From positions 682,001 to 746,000 of the forward strand of contig NZ_CP059734.1 of the NCBI RefSeq assembly GCF_000948985.2: DNA of 64,000 nt, read 5' to 3'. The notes beneath the pieces are model-generated. The model worked only from the letters and a program-made list of their open reading frames with translations. It was not told where the DNA came from and ran no database searches. This DNA comes from Thalassomonas viridans. Its GTDB lineage: Bacteria > Pseudomonadota > Gammaproteobacteria > Enterobacterales > Alteromonadaceae. Below, piece after piece: positions 44,518-53,514 of this stretch (the stretch's first letter is position 1; each line of letters starts with the position of its first letter). The position numbers and the translations under genes are program-made.

Positions 44518-46464
44518 ATGACCCTGTTTAAAGAAATAAACTCACTGCTGTTTGGACTGTTTTTACTGGTCATGTCGAGTTTGGTTTATTTTCAGTTTAC
44601 CCAGGCCCGTGACTTTATGAGCCAGCAAATGAAGTCCGATCTTAATAATACCATGACCTCATTGGGACTTATGCTCAAGCCGCATTTGGAAACCGGGGAT
44701 ATGGCCAGCGCCGAAACCCTGGTAAATGTGATTTTCGAGGGCGGTTTTTACCAAAGAGTCACCCTGAAATGGCTGGTGAATGACAAAGAACAAACCTGGG
44801 ACAATCCCGTGGTGATCCAGGGGGTGCCCCAGTGGTTTGTCGATCTGGACCTGTTTGAGGCGCAAAAGGAGCAAACCTTGATCACCTCCGGCTGGATGCA
44901 GCTGGCAACCCTGGAAATTGAGGGGCATCCGGCACTGGGTTACCAGGAGTTATGGCGGGTGATGAATGACACCCTGATGATTTTATCCCTGTTGTTTATT
45001 CTCAGTATCCTGGCGGTGAGGGTAAGGCTTAACCGCATTCTTAAACCTTTGCACCAGGTTGCCGAGCAGGCAAAAGAGATCGCCCAGTGTAAGTTCGGCC
45101 AAGACATTGAAGTGCCGAAAACAAGGGAATTAAAGGATGTTGTCGGCGCGATCAATGTGATGTCGGGTCAGCTGAAACATGTGTTCTCGACCCTGGATCA
45201 GGAAATCCACGAGCTTAAAGAGGAAAAGCTGATTGACCGGGTATCCGGCTTAGCCAACCGTCAATACCTGTCGGCGCAAATGCACAACTGGCTAGACGAA
45301 CCCGGTTACGGCGGGCTGATATTGGCCAAACTCGATTGCCTGGAAGAAATTTATGCCAAATACGGCTACCAGGGGCGGGATGAAATGATCATGGGCCTGG
45401 CCAAGCGCATGCAGCTTGAGTTGCCGGAAATTGCCGAGGGCATTATCGCCCGTATCGCCAACACCGAATTTGCCTTTTTGCTTACCCGGGCAGAACGCCA
45501 GCAAATGGAGCTCTATCTGCAAACCCTGATTAGGCTGATTAACCAGGAAGTCAGCAAAGCCGGCTGTCCTCCCAACAGCAATTTTGCTTTAGGGGTAAGC
45601 CAGCGTGTCGCCCACATGTCAGTGGTGGATTTATTGTCACAGTCAGACAATGCGCTGCAGCAGGCCCTAAGGGACAATAAAATCAGCCAGTGGCTCGATA
45701 CCGAGCAGGCGCAAAGGTACAGCCGCGAGCAGTGGCGCACTAAGTTGCTGGATGCGATCAACAACAAACAGTCCAGCTTTCAGTGGCAGGCTATTTTCGG
45801 GTTAAACATGCAGAAAATTATTCAGCGGGAAATGTATTGCCGTTTAACCATAGACCAGGAGCTGGTCAGGGCCTTTGAGTTTATGCCCTTTGTCGAGCTT
45901 CTGTCGCTGGGCAGTCAGCTTGACCGCTGCCTGCTGGAGTCGATAGAACAACAAAAGCTGTTAGAGCAGGCACAGCAGCCGGTGGCAATTAACCTCACCC
46001 ACGACAGCCTGCAAGACGGCGAATTTGTGCAGTGGCTTGGCGGGTTCCTGAAAAAATCACCCTATGCCCGCCGGATGCTTTTTGAAATACCCGAACCTGC
46101 GGTGCTCAGTGCTTTCGGGCGCTGCCGCTATCTGGCGGAAACGGTCAGGTCTGCCGGGGCAAAAGTCGGTATAGATCAGTGCGGGCGTCAGCTCGGCTCA
46201 CTTGATTATCTGCAGAAGCTGCAACCGGACTATATCAAGCTGGACCAGTCTTTTGTTTTTTATGAAAAATCCAACCAGAGCCTGGAAATGTGCCGGGCAT
46301 TGATTAATGTCGCCAGGGGGTTAAACATAAACGTGATTATCACCGGTATTGAAGATCAGCTGCAGCTGGAGCATTTCTCCAGCTTAAAAGCCGACGGTTA
46401 TCAAGGTTATATCTCGACACCCGAAGATGTTTTGCCGGAGACGGCGGCGGATAGGGTGCATTAG
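44518..46464 (+). CDS. lapD: LapD-type c-di-GMP receptor with degenerate GGDEF and EAL
   Basis: 648 residues. TM1 at about 8-26, a LapD/MoxY periplasmic domain at about 27-150 with the conserved Trp126 (SGWMQ) that in LapD contacts LapG, TM2 at about 151-170, HAMP, a GGDEF-like domain whose site reads ANTEF (314-318), and an EAL-like domain whose motif reads EMYCR (438-442). Both catalytic signatures are lost, so it should bind rather than make or break c-di-GMP. When bound, it sequesters LapG and preserves adhesion (family knowledge). Last gene of the operon. Confidence 0.93.
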   Translation: MTLFKEINSLLFGLFLLVMSSLVYFQFTQARDFMSQQMKSDLNNTMTSLGLMLKPHLETGDMASAETLVNVIFEGGFYQRVTLKWLVNDKEQTWDNPVVIQGVPQWFVDLDLFEAQKEQTLITSGWMQLATLEIEGHPALGYQELWRVMNDTLMILSLLFILSILAVRVRLNRILKPLHQVAEQAKEIAQCKFGQDIEVPKTRELKDVVGAINVMSGQLKHVFSTLDQEIHELKEEKLIDRVSGLANRQYLSAQMHNWLDEPGYGGLILAKLDCLEEIYAKYGYQGRDEMIMGLAKRMQLELPEIAEGIIARIANTEFAFLLTRAERQQMELYLQTLIRLINQEVSKAGCPPNSNFALGVSQRVAHMSVVDLLSQSDNALQQALRDNKISQWLDTEQAQRYSREQWRTKLLDAINNKQSSFQWQAIFGLNMQKIIQREMYCRLTIDQELVRAFEFMPFVELLSLGSQLDRCLLESIEQQKLLEQAQQPVAINLTHDSLQDGEFVQWLGGFLKKSPYARRMLFEIPEPAVLSAFGRCRYLAETVRSAGAKVGIDQCGRQLGSLDYLQKLQPDYIKLDQSFVFYEKSNQSLEMCRALINVARGLNINVIITGIEDQLQLEHFSSLKADGYQGYISTPEDVLPETAADRVH

Positions 46465-46600
46465 ATCCCGGATGGACTTTTTATTTGCTAAATGCACAGG
46501 GCCAACTATCTTTGACTGCAACAGGCAGGGGGAATTACCTGCATGACAGACCGAGGCCGGCACTGGCCGCTTTATACCGGTAAAATGGAGGGGGCGAACG

Positions 46601-46876
46601 ATGAAAACCATTAATCTGGCCGATAATATTTACAGATATGCGGCAGACCTGTTAAAGGCAAACAAGCTTGAAGGGCAGAAGGTAGAAGACATTCAGGTGG
46701 GAGACTATGTTTACGAGGCCATCCTGACCTTTGACCCTATCAGGCTCACCGCCAACAAAGAAAAGAAATACCAGGTTACCGCTATTGAGCGCGACGAGGG
46801 GAAATACGGGCAGGATCTTTATCAGCTTAGTAATGGCAAATACCTGGACCGCATATCCGCGCTCAAGGCCGATTAA
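46601..46876 (+). CDS. Small hypothetical protein
   Basis: 91 residues, soluble, no signal peptide: starts MKTINLADNIYRYAADLLKANKLEGQKVEDIQVGDYVYEAIL. Mixed alpha/beta with many charged residues. GGAGG lies about 9 bases before the ATG, so it is likely translated. No family recognised. It is separated from the LapD gene by 136 bases. Confidence 0.6.
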   Translation: MKTINLADNIYRYAADLLKANKLEGQKVEDIQVGDYVYEAILTFDPIRLTANKEKKYQVTAIERDEGKYGQDLYQLSNGKYLDRISALKAD

Positions 46877-47008
46877 GCGGCTTTCATTGGGTTTTTATTC
46901 TGTGATGAATATCGGCAAAAAGCGATAGAGTTCTACCGGCGGCTGTTCTATAACATATACATAGTGGTGCCAGCCACCGGGTTAACAGAGAAAAACCGGG
47001 AGGAGTTT

Positions 47009-47428
47009 ATGTCCAACTGTTTGCATCTTGCCATTCCGGCGGGCGATTTAGACCAGGCGAAAAAATTTTATTGCGATGTACTTGGCTGTAAAACCGGTAA
47101 CAGTGAAGCAGGCCGATGGATCGACATCGATTTTTGGGGCAACGAACTCACCCTGCACCAGAGTGAAGAAGCCCTGCCGAAAGTACGGCACGATGTCGAC
47201 ATGGGGGCGGTAGCCGTTCCCCACTTCGGTATACATTTAAACGAGCAGGAATTTCAGGCGTTAAAAGCACGCATTGAAGCGGCGGGACTAACTTATCTGG
47301 ACAAACCTTACCGCCGTTTTGTCGGCAGCAAATATGAGCAGGAAACCTTGTTTATTGAAGATCCTAACGGCAACGTGCTGGAAATGAAAACCATGGTCAA
47401 CCCCGAAGTTTTATTTAAAGTGGAGTAA
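47009..47428 (+). CDS. VOC / glyoxalase-like dioxygenase family protein
   Basis: 139 residues from the ATG at 47009, which has GGGAGGAG just upstream; the longer frame does not. VOC fold: N-terminal HLAIPAGDLDQAKKFYCDVLGCKTG with the usual metal-site His, a second His in HFGIHLNEQEFQALKARIEAAG, and FIEDPNGNVLEMKTM with the C-terminal Glu. A small metal-dependent enzyme, substrate unknown. Upstream of alkB but 250 bases away. Confidence 0.85.
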   Translation: MSNCLHLAIPAGDLDQAKKFYCDVLGCKTGNSEAGRWIDIDFWGNELTLHQSEEALPKVRHDVDMGAVAVPHFGIHLNEQEFQALKARIEAAGLTYLDKPYRRFVGSKYEQETLFIEDPNGNVLEMKTMVNPEVLFKVE

Positions 47429-47678
47429 ACCAAACCTCCGGCACTAAAGCCAATGGCGCAAGCTGCCGGTGCCTGCCTCAAGGGGAGCAGATCCCCGGTT
47501 GTAACTTTATCTGTAATTGCTCTTTATCAGTGAGATGATTTCCATTCCCGGGGCACTAGTATAAGTGAACCTGGAGCGGGAAAGTTTTACTGGTTGTTTT
47601 ATGGCAAATGAGTTGCCTGCTTCAAGAAATATTGGCAGTAAACCTTTAAACATAAAAATCAGTATTGTGGAGCGCAAG

Positions 47679-48863
47679 ATGAACAAAGCCGGTACTTTTG
47701 TTGCCAAAGACGGCACTGTTTACGTGGACAGGAAACGCTACCTTTGGTTGTTTTCCCTATTGCTGCCCTGTATTGCTGTGACCGGGCCGCTTTTATATAT
47801 CGCATCTAACCGGGAATATCTGCTCTGGTTATTCTTCCTTTCAACTTACATTACTTTTCCCCTGATGGATTATCTGCTGGGGGAAGACAAAAGCAGCCCG
47901 CCGACATCTGTTATCGATTTGCTGGAAGCGGATATGTATTACCGCAGGATCGCCAGATTAAACGTGCCCGTGATTATTGCCGCATTTATCTTTTGCGCCT
48001 GGTTTGTCGCCAGTTATCCGCTCAGCTTGTCAGGCTACCTGGCGGTGGCGCTGCTGGCAGGCAACATTGGCGGTTACGGCATAAATATCGGCCATGAGCT
48101 GGGCCACAAGCGCAATAAGCTGGATACATGGCTGGCGAAAATCGTGCTCGCACCTGCGGCATACGGCCACTTTTTAATAGAGCATAACCGGGGCCACCAT
48201 AAACATGTTGCCACACCGCAAGATACCGCATCGGCGCAAATGGGGGAAAGCATTTATCGTTTTGCCTTAAGGGAATTGCCCGGGGCAATATCGCGCGCCT
48301 GGAGCATAGAAAAGCGGCGCCTGGGCAAAGCTGGTAAACCTGTGTGGTCGCCCGAAAATGAATACCTGCAGGCCATGTTCATGACCTTGGCCTTTTTCAC
48401 CGTGCTGGTAGTGTGGCTTGGCCTGGCCGTTGTGCCTTATTTAGGCATTTGTGCCTGCTGCTCGATGTGGCAACTGACATCGGCTAATTATATCGAGCAT
48501 TACGGCTTGCTGAGACAAAAACTCCCGGAAGGGCGGTATGAGCAGATACAGCCGCATCATAGCTGGAACAGTGATCATATCTTTTCAAACTGGGCGCTGT
48601 TCCATTTGCAGCGCCATTCAGATCATCATGCCAATGCCACGCGCAGCTATCAGGCGCTGCGTCATTTTGAGGGGCTGCCCACTTTGCCAAGCGGGTATTT
48701 CGGTATGTATACCCTGGCATACCTGCCCTGGTTATGGTTTAAAGTGATGGACAAGCGCTTGTTGCAGGTAACCGGTGGTGATATCAGTAAAATAAATATA
48801 CTGGCACAAAAACGGAAAAAATTGATAAAGAAATATCAGCTTGCTTATCAAGCTCTGATCTAA
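47679..48863 (+). CDS. alkB: Alkane 1-monooxygenase (AlkB)
   Basis: About 394 residues from the ATG at 47679 (GGAG six bases before). Integral membrane diiron hydroxylase with about six TM helices. All histidine boxes are present: HELGHK, EHNRGHHKHVATPQD, and LQRHSDHHA, plus the AlkB-type NYIEHYGLLR. It hydroxylates medium-chain n-alkanes at the terminal carbon with rubredoxin as electron donor; no rubredoxin gene lies beside it. The C-terminal third occurs again, as a broken copy, at about 62.5 kb. Confidence 0.93.
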   Translation: MNKAGTFVAKDGTVYVDRKRYLWLFSLLLPCIAVTGPLLYIASNREYLLWLFFLSTYITFPLMDYLLGEDKSSPPTSVIDLLEADMYYRRIARLNVPVIIAAFIFCAWFVASYPLSLSGYLAVALLAGNIGGYGINIGHELGHKRNKLDTWLAKIVLAPAAYGHFLIEHNRGHHKHVATPQDTASAQMGESIYRFALRELPGAISRAWSIEKRRLGKAGKPVWSPENEYLQAMFMTLAFFTVLVVWLGLAVVPYLGICACCSMWQLTSANYIEHYGLLRQKLPEGRYEQIQPHHSWNSDHIFSNWALFHLQRHSDHHANATRSYQALRHFEGLPTLPSGYFGMYTLAYLPWLWFKVMDKRLLQVTGGDISKINILAQKRKKLIKKYQLAYQALI

Positions 48864-49099
48864 GTTGAACATGAACAAGATATGTAATGTGTTTCTTTTA
48901 CTGGAAATATCGGTTAACGCAGTAAGTTATTGCTTTGCTTGAATTAGTGTTTATTACTTCCTGTTCAGCTGATGTTTTTTGTGCCGGAAACCGTATTTCT
49001 CCTGTGTTTTGATAAAAATGTCTTCTGTGAATACTTTCCCCTCCAATGCCTTTTCTGGAACATATTACTGACGACATACCACAAAACTTATAAAACCTT

Positions 49100-49442
49100 A
49101 GTAACCGCTATAAGATACCTTGAGTAATAGGCACATCATCCTGATGGGAAAGGCATCGCGGCAGCGTTCAATCATGTGATACTTCACTTGGAATGCTTAG
49201 CGAAGTACGCTGTTGTCGCTTCTCTTAAAAAATCCCGTTCCCGCTTCATCTTTGCCAATTATTGCTTCAACTGGGCAAGTTCCTCATCTCTGGGGCTAGC
49301 ATTGCCAGAAAAGGCAGTTTTCGTTGGCTTAGAAAACTCTTTTACCCACCGCCGCAACAGATAGATTCGATTGTCCATTTAGTTTTTCTAAATTTCTTAT
49401 GGCTTAGTTTTGTGACCTAATTATGACAGCCATTATGTGAGG
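49100..49442 (-). mobile_element. IS3-family insertion-sequence remnant (orfA and start of orfB)
   Basis: Read on the minus strand from 49378: MDNRIYLLRRWVKEFSKPTKTAFSGNASPRDEELAQLKQ, a TAA stop, then LAKMKRERDFLREATTAYFAKHSK and a stop at 49184. This is the OrfA of an IS3-type element with one nonsense codon. It continues as MIERCRDAFPIRMMC..., the start of OrfB, which breaks off after about 20 codons near 49100. The left terminal stretch (about 49371-49441) recurs almost identically at about 52481-52551. Inactive. Confidence 0.75.
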
Positions 49443-49706
49443 TTAAACAAGCCTCTTATTTGACGTAATGGTGAACAGTAGTTTTGTGAAGGGCTCAAGT
49501 TGAATGGGACGGACGATATTGCATGAGTCATGGTTTTAAATGCAGGGGAAGGTCATGGAGTTAAGCCTTCTTTCCCTTTAGTTGCCTTAAAATTATCTGA
49601 CTTCCTAGAAGTGATTTTTGTATTTCTTACTTTTTCTCCGCTCAAAAGCTCTTAAGCAAAGATAACACTTAATTTATTCATTTTTATAGAGGTAAAACGA
49701 AGTTTT
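49443..49706. other. Intergenic region between IS debris and PLC-lectin gene
   Basis: About 260 bases, no gene seen; presumably contains the promoter of the downstream gene. Confidence 0.3.
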
Positions 49707-52082
49707 ATGAAGCATACGAAGTATATAAGCCTGTCAGGTATTGCGTTAGCTGTATCTATAGGTTTGGTTTCGACCACAGCCCAGGCGGGAATTTTTGATG
49801 ACGTGGGAGATTGGTTCGAGGACAGGTTTGAGGATATAAAGGATATCGCCGGTGATGCGGGTGATTTTTTTGAAGCGCTCGGAGGGGATGCGGAAGATAT
49901 TTATGAAGATGCCAATAATGGAGTTTCGAAAGGCTTGGATAAAGTTGGTGATCTTAAAAAGAAAATTAAACGGCATGTGGATCCGGCGGCAAATATTGCC
50001 GTTAACTTCGTCCAAAGTATTCAGGGGTTCGAACTGGAAAGGCCTGAAATCGTACCGGATCCACGGGTAACTGCGTATCGGGATCGCTGGGCCTGGAAAG
50101 CACTGCACATGCAGCAAAGGTTAGCGCTAAATACGCCCTTAACCGAAATCAGTAGCCTGGCAAGTCATAATACCTATAACTCTAAAGTGTATCAGTTTAA
50201 AGGTGCTTATGCCGATCCAAACCATAAGTTATCGATCTATGACCAATTGCGCTTAGGGGTGGAAGCCATTGAGTTGGATATGCATTATTCATTGGCTGCA
50301 GATGTAGATGTCGATATTGATGTCGATCTGGACATTAGAGATCCCGAATTTGATATAGATGTTGATCTTGATTTAGATGAAGAGTTAATTTTATGTCATT
50401 CGACGGTCGGCACAGACGCGGTAAGCATAGATCCTGGTTGTCATCCTTTGGACCGCCACTTCACCGAAGGTTTAAAAGAGATCCGCACTTTCCTGGAGTT
50501 ACCCGAATCCAGAACTTCTGTGATTATGGTCTATTTGGAAGACTTTGCGGATGACAGGTATTCTCGTGTTCACAATGAATTAGAAGATATATTAGGAGAT
50601 AAGATTTATCGCAGTGGCGGTGGTTGCCAAGAGATCCCTGCAACCTTGACTAAAGCTCAGGTATTAGCTGCGGGCAAACAAGTTATTATTCGAAAAGGCG
50701 GAGATTGTGCAACAGGAACTGAGTTAGACCAGATGGTTTACGATGACTGGGGAGATTTACGCAGGAATCGTACCGAAGATCAAACAGGTTTCGCTTTCAC
50801 TGCCGGGTCTGAGAAAGTTTTTACTCCAGCGCAAATTAGAAACTGGCACCTGGAAGGGCAAAACTTTATTAACCTGGATCAGTTGGATGTCGATGATCCC
50901 AGGTTGAAAGCTGCAATCTGGTCGTGGGCTGAAGGTCACCCGACTGTTAATGATGACCAGAATTGTGCAGTGATGAATGAAGGAGGCAGGTGGTATGCTG
51001 GCACCTGTACTCATGACCGTCGCCATGCATGCCGTAATGTGTTGGATGGTAGCTGGAAAGTAAGTACGGAAAAAGGTGACTGGTCTGATGGCGGTAAGCA
51101 TTGTGGCTGGTTTGGCTCTGAATATATCTTTGATGTGCCAAGAAGTGCACCTGAAAACCAGGCGCTAAAAGAAGCTGCTGATGGTAGGCATGTGTTCTTG
51201 AAGTTTGCTGACGGTAAAAGCGAAGGGTACTTTGTCACTGGTGATAGTGACGTTGAATTAGGTTTCCGAGCTTTAAGAAACGGGTCTACAAATCAGTGTT
51301 TGTCTGCGAGAGATGATGACGCAGTGTATTATGATGACTGTAATTTCGAGCCCAAAGTAAAGTGGTTATTTGTTAACGGCTCTATGTTAAACCAGTTAGG
51401 CAAGTGCTTGACTTATACTGATCAGAATGGTCAAAACAACCTCATTATGGATGATTGTAATGTTGCTAGTAATGACAACCAAAAGTTTGTTTTTGAGAGT
51501 GACAAGTTAGTGCTTGCCAGCAATCCAGATCTGAAACTTTGGTATGCTCATACTCCCAGATTGACGACTAACTATAGCGCATCCCAGGAATGGTTAAGCA
51601 ATTCACCTAAGTATGTACAGATAGTTAGCAAGCGAACAACCACCTGTCTGATTACTGATAATGGTGAAGTTAAAATTGAGGATGATGGTGGGTCAGGGTT
51701 CCCTTGTTCCGATGAGTTCAGGGCAGCTGGTATATGGGAGGTAGACTATTTAGAAAATAACTATTATCAATTTAAGAATGTCGCTACGGGCCAATGTTTA
51801 GTCAAGCGAAATGGCTATAAGCGATTCCAGGTGGTAGAACTTGATACATGTATCAACAATAGCTTATCTGATAATGAACGAGACCAAAGATCCTGGGCAT
51901 TGTTAGGTATGGGCTATGCTTTCCAGCTTGCTAATAAACGTTATGATGATTTAGTTATTCGCTCGGGGGAGGAGAAGTCTATGGTTTATGCGTCAAGCCT
52001 TGGTGAAGATGCTAGAGCAACTATGTGGGAATTGGTTGTGCCTGCAGAGTATGAATTAAGGGGGGCTGGAATAGAACAGTAA
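49707..52082 (+). CDS. Secreted PI-PLC-like protein with lectin-like domains
   Basis: 791 residues. Signal peptide SGIALAVSIGLVSTTAQA, then an acidic helical region (about 28-95). Residues about 140-380 look like a PI-PLC X domain: SSLASHNTYNS with candidate catalytic His154, YDQLRLGVEAIELDMHYS, and ILCHSTVG with His231. Between them is an unusual Asp-repeat loop, 199-226. Around 388-446 lies a C-type-lectin-like segment (AIWSWAEGHPTVNDDQNCAVMNEGGRWYAGTCTHDRRHACR). About 525-760 resembles ricin-type trefoil repeats (NQCLSARDDDAVYYDDC; GKCLTYTDQNGQNNLIMDDC; GQCLVKRNGYKRFQVVELDTC). Flanked by IS remnants. Probably a secreted lipid- and carbohydrate-binding hydrolase or toxin-like protein (inference). 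Confidence 0.7.
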   Translation: MKHTKYISLSGIALAVSIGLVSTTAQAGIFDDVGDWFEDRFEDIKDIAGDAGDFFEALGGDAEDIYEDANNGVSKGLDKVGDLKKKIKRHVDPAANIAVNFVQSIQGFELERPEIVPDPRVTAYRDRWAWKALHMQQRLALNTPLTEISSLASHNTYNSKVYQFKGAYADPNHKLSIYDQLRLGVEAIELDMHYSLAADVDVDIDVDLDIRDPEFDIDVDLDLDEELILCHSTVGTDAVSIDPGCHPLDRHFTEGLKEIRTFLELPESRTSVIMVYLEDFADDRYSRVHNELEDILGDKIYRSGGGCQEIPATLTKAQVLAAGKQVIIRKGGDCATGTELDQMVYDDWGDLRRNRTEDQTGFAFTAGSEKVFTPAQIRNWHLEGQNFINLDQLDVDDPRLKAAIWSWAEGHPTVNDDQNCAVMNEGGRWYAGTCTHDRRHACRNVLDGSWKVSTEKGDWSDGGKHCGWFGSEYIFDVPRSAPENQALKEAADGRHVFLKFADGKSEGYFVTGDSDVELGFRALRNGSTNQCLSARDDDAVYYDDCNFEPKVKWLFVNGSMLNQLGKCLTYTDQNGQNNLIMDDCNVASNDNQKFVFESDKLVLASNPDLKLWYAHTPRLTTNYSASQEWLSNSPKYVQIVSKRTTTCLITDNGEVKIEDDGGSGFPCSDEFRAAGIWEVDYLENNYYQFKNVATGQCLVKRNGYKRFQVVELDTCINNSLSDNERDQRSWALLGMGYAFQLANKRYDDLVIRSGEEKSMVYASSLGEDARATMWELVVPAEYELRGAGIEQ

Positions 52083-52129
52083 TTTGAACTTTTGGTTTAA
52101 TTTGGTTTAAGTTGAGCAAAAGCTATCTG

Positions 52130-52552
52130 TAGAAGTGACCTATAAAGTCGGACACTTTTATCAAGCGGCAGCTAAGGCCTGATTTCGATACGCTATCGGA
52201 TTCAGGCCTTTTTACTTTGCTGCATTTGTGATTGTTATTTTCGACGGAGACTTTTACAAACTCTGTGCGTAGATTCGGGGTAAGACCCTGTCTATTTGCT
52301 CCTTATATCGCTTGAGGACATACCAGACTGCGCAATTAAACATGCCTTTGTTAGTTCAGTAGCTTTCAATTCGCCAGCCCTAAAAGCAACATCTAAAACC
52401 CAATGTAGCTGAATTTCAGCCGCTCCCTCCAGCATACAGGACTGGAGTGACATAGCTCCTTTGTTAGTGGATAGGTTTGTCCATTTAGTTTTTCTAAATT
52501 TTCTTTGGGTTAGTTTTATGACCTAATTATGACAGCCATTATGTGAGTTAAG
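52130..52552 (-). mobile_element. Internally deleted IS-like remnant
   Basis: Noncoding stretch between the PLC-lectin gene and the SDR gene. It carries a near-identical copy of the 49371-49441 end sequence (52481-52551). On the minus strand it also has LNPIAYRNQALAAA followed by a stop (about 52168-52210), like the C-terminus of an IS3-type OrfB. Between them the frame AEIQLHWVLDVAF (about 52375-52415) resembles the HWxLDVxF motif of ISAs1-type transposases. No intact gene. Different IS debris appears joined here. Confidence 0.5.
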
Positions 52553-52673
52553 GGCACTTAGCAAAGCCAAAGCAACGACATTGAAACAAGCTGATTTGCT
52601 TACAAACACCACCGGTGGTGTTGCATGCATAACCCTCAAAAATACCTAATCCCCTTAAAACAGGAGTAATTAC

Positions 52674-53489
52674 ATGACAAATAAACCTAAGGTCATCTTA
52701 GTCACAGGGACCTCCCGCGGTATTGGTAAAGCCAGTGCCGATAAATTGACCCAGCAAGGTCATATCGTATATGGCTGCTCCCGTTACCAGGAAGGCTTGA
52801 CTGATCGTCACCTGCAACTTGATGTGACCGATTACGAAGCCTGTCTTGCCGCCATCAACAGGATCGTTAGTGTTGAAGGGCGGATAGATGCTATTGTCAA
52901 CAATGTCGGATACCACCTGATGGGGGCGTCCGAGGAGACAAGTATCGAAGAGATCCGTGACCAGTTTGAGGTTAACTTCTTCGGCTCGCTGAATGTCATC
53001 AAGGCTGCAACATCCCATTTAGTCAATCAGCGTTCCGGCCATATCATTAATATCACATCTTTACCTGCGAGAGTCGCCTTGCCCTTCATGTCCGCATATT
53101 GCGCCAGCAAGTACGCGCTGGAAGGCTATTCCCGCTCTCTTAGAGCTGAATTGCTGCCATTCGGTGTGTATGTTGCTAATGTGGTTCCAGGTGCCGTTGA
53201 TGTGGGCACAACCGACTACTCTGTAAAGGTCACTGCTACACCTTCAGGTATCTTTGAACCCTTGCGTCGTGACATCACAGAGGTTGTTCGTACCGGCCAA
53301 CATGAAGATGTCACTTCAGTAACTGAACTTGTTGATACTATTGCGAATATTATGTCTAACCCTACCCCTGCGTTCACCAATCTGCTGGGTAAAGCGGCCA
53401 ATGAATTTATCTACGCTGACAAATATCTCCCCGAAGAGAGCGTCGAAGCCATGATCCGCAGCTTCATAGGTCTTCCGGAAACTATTTAA
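52674..53489 (+). CDS. Short-chain dehydrogenase/reductase
   Basis: 271 residues, classical SDR. Cofactor motif TGTSRGIGK (about 12-20), the NNVGY segment replacing NNAG, the active-site Ser in NITSLPARVALPFMSAYCASKYALEGYSRSLRAELLPFG, with Tyr and Lys in YCASK. PGAVDVGTT follows. Substrate unknown. AGGAG lies 8 bases before the ATG. First gene of a three-gene run with two unrecognised proteins. Confidence 0.9.
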   Translation: MTNKPKVILVTGTSRGIGKASADKLTQQGHIVYGCSRYQEGLTDRHLQLDVTDYEACLAAINRIVSVEGRIDAIVNNVGYHLMGASEETSIEEIRDQFEVNFFGSLNVIKAATSHLVNQRSGHIINITSLPARVALPFMSAYCASKYALEGYSRSLRAELLPFGVYVANVVPGAVDVGTTDYSVKVTATPSGIFEPLRRDITEVVRTGQHEDVTSVTELVDTIANIMSNPTPAFTNLLGKAANEFIYADKYLPEESVEAMIRSFIGLPETI

Positions 53490-53514
53490 CGAACAACAAC
53501 AGGAGCCAATCCAA

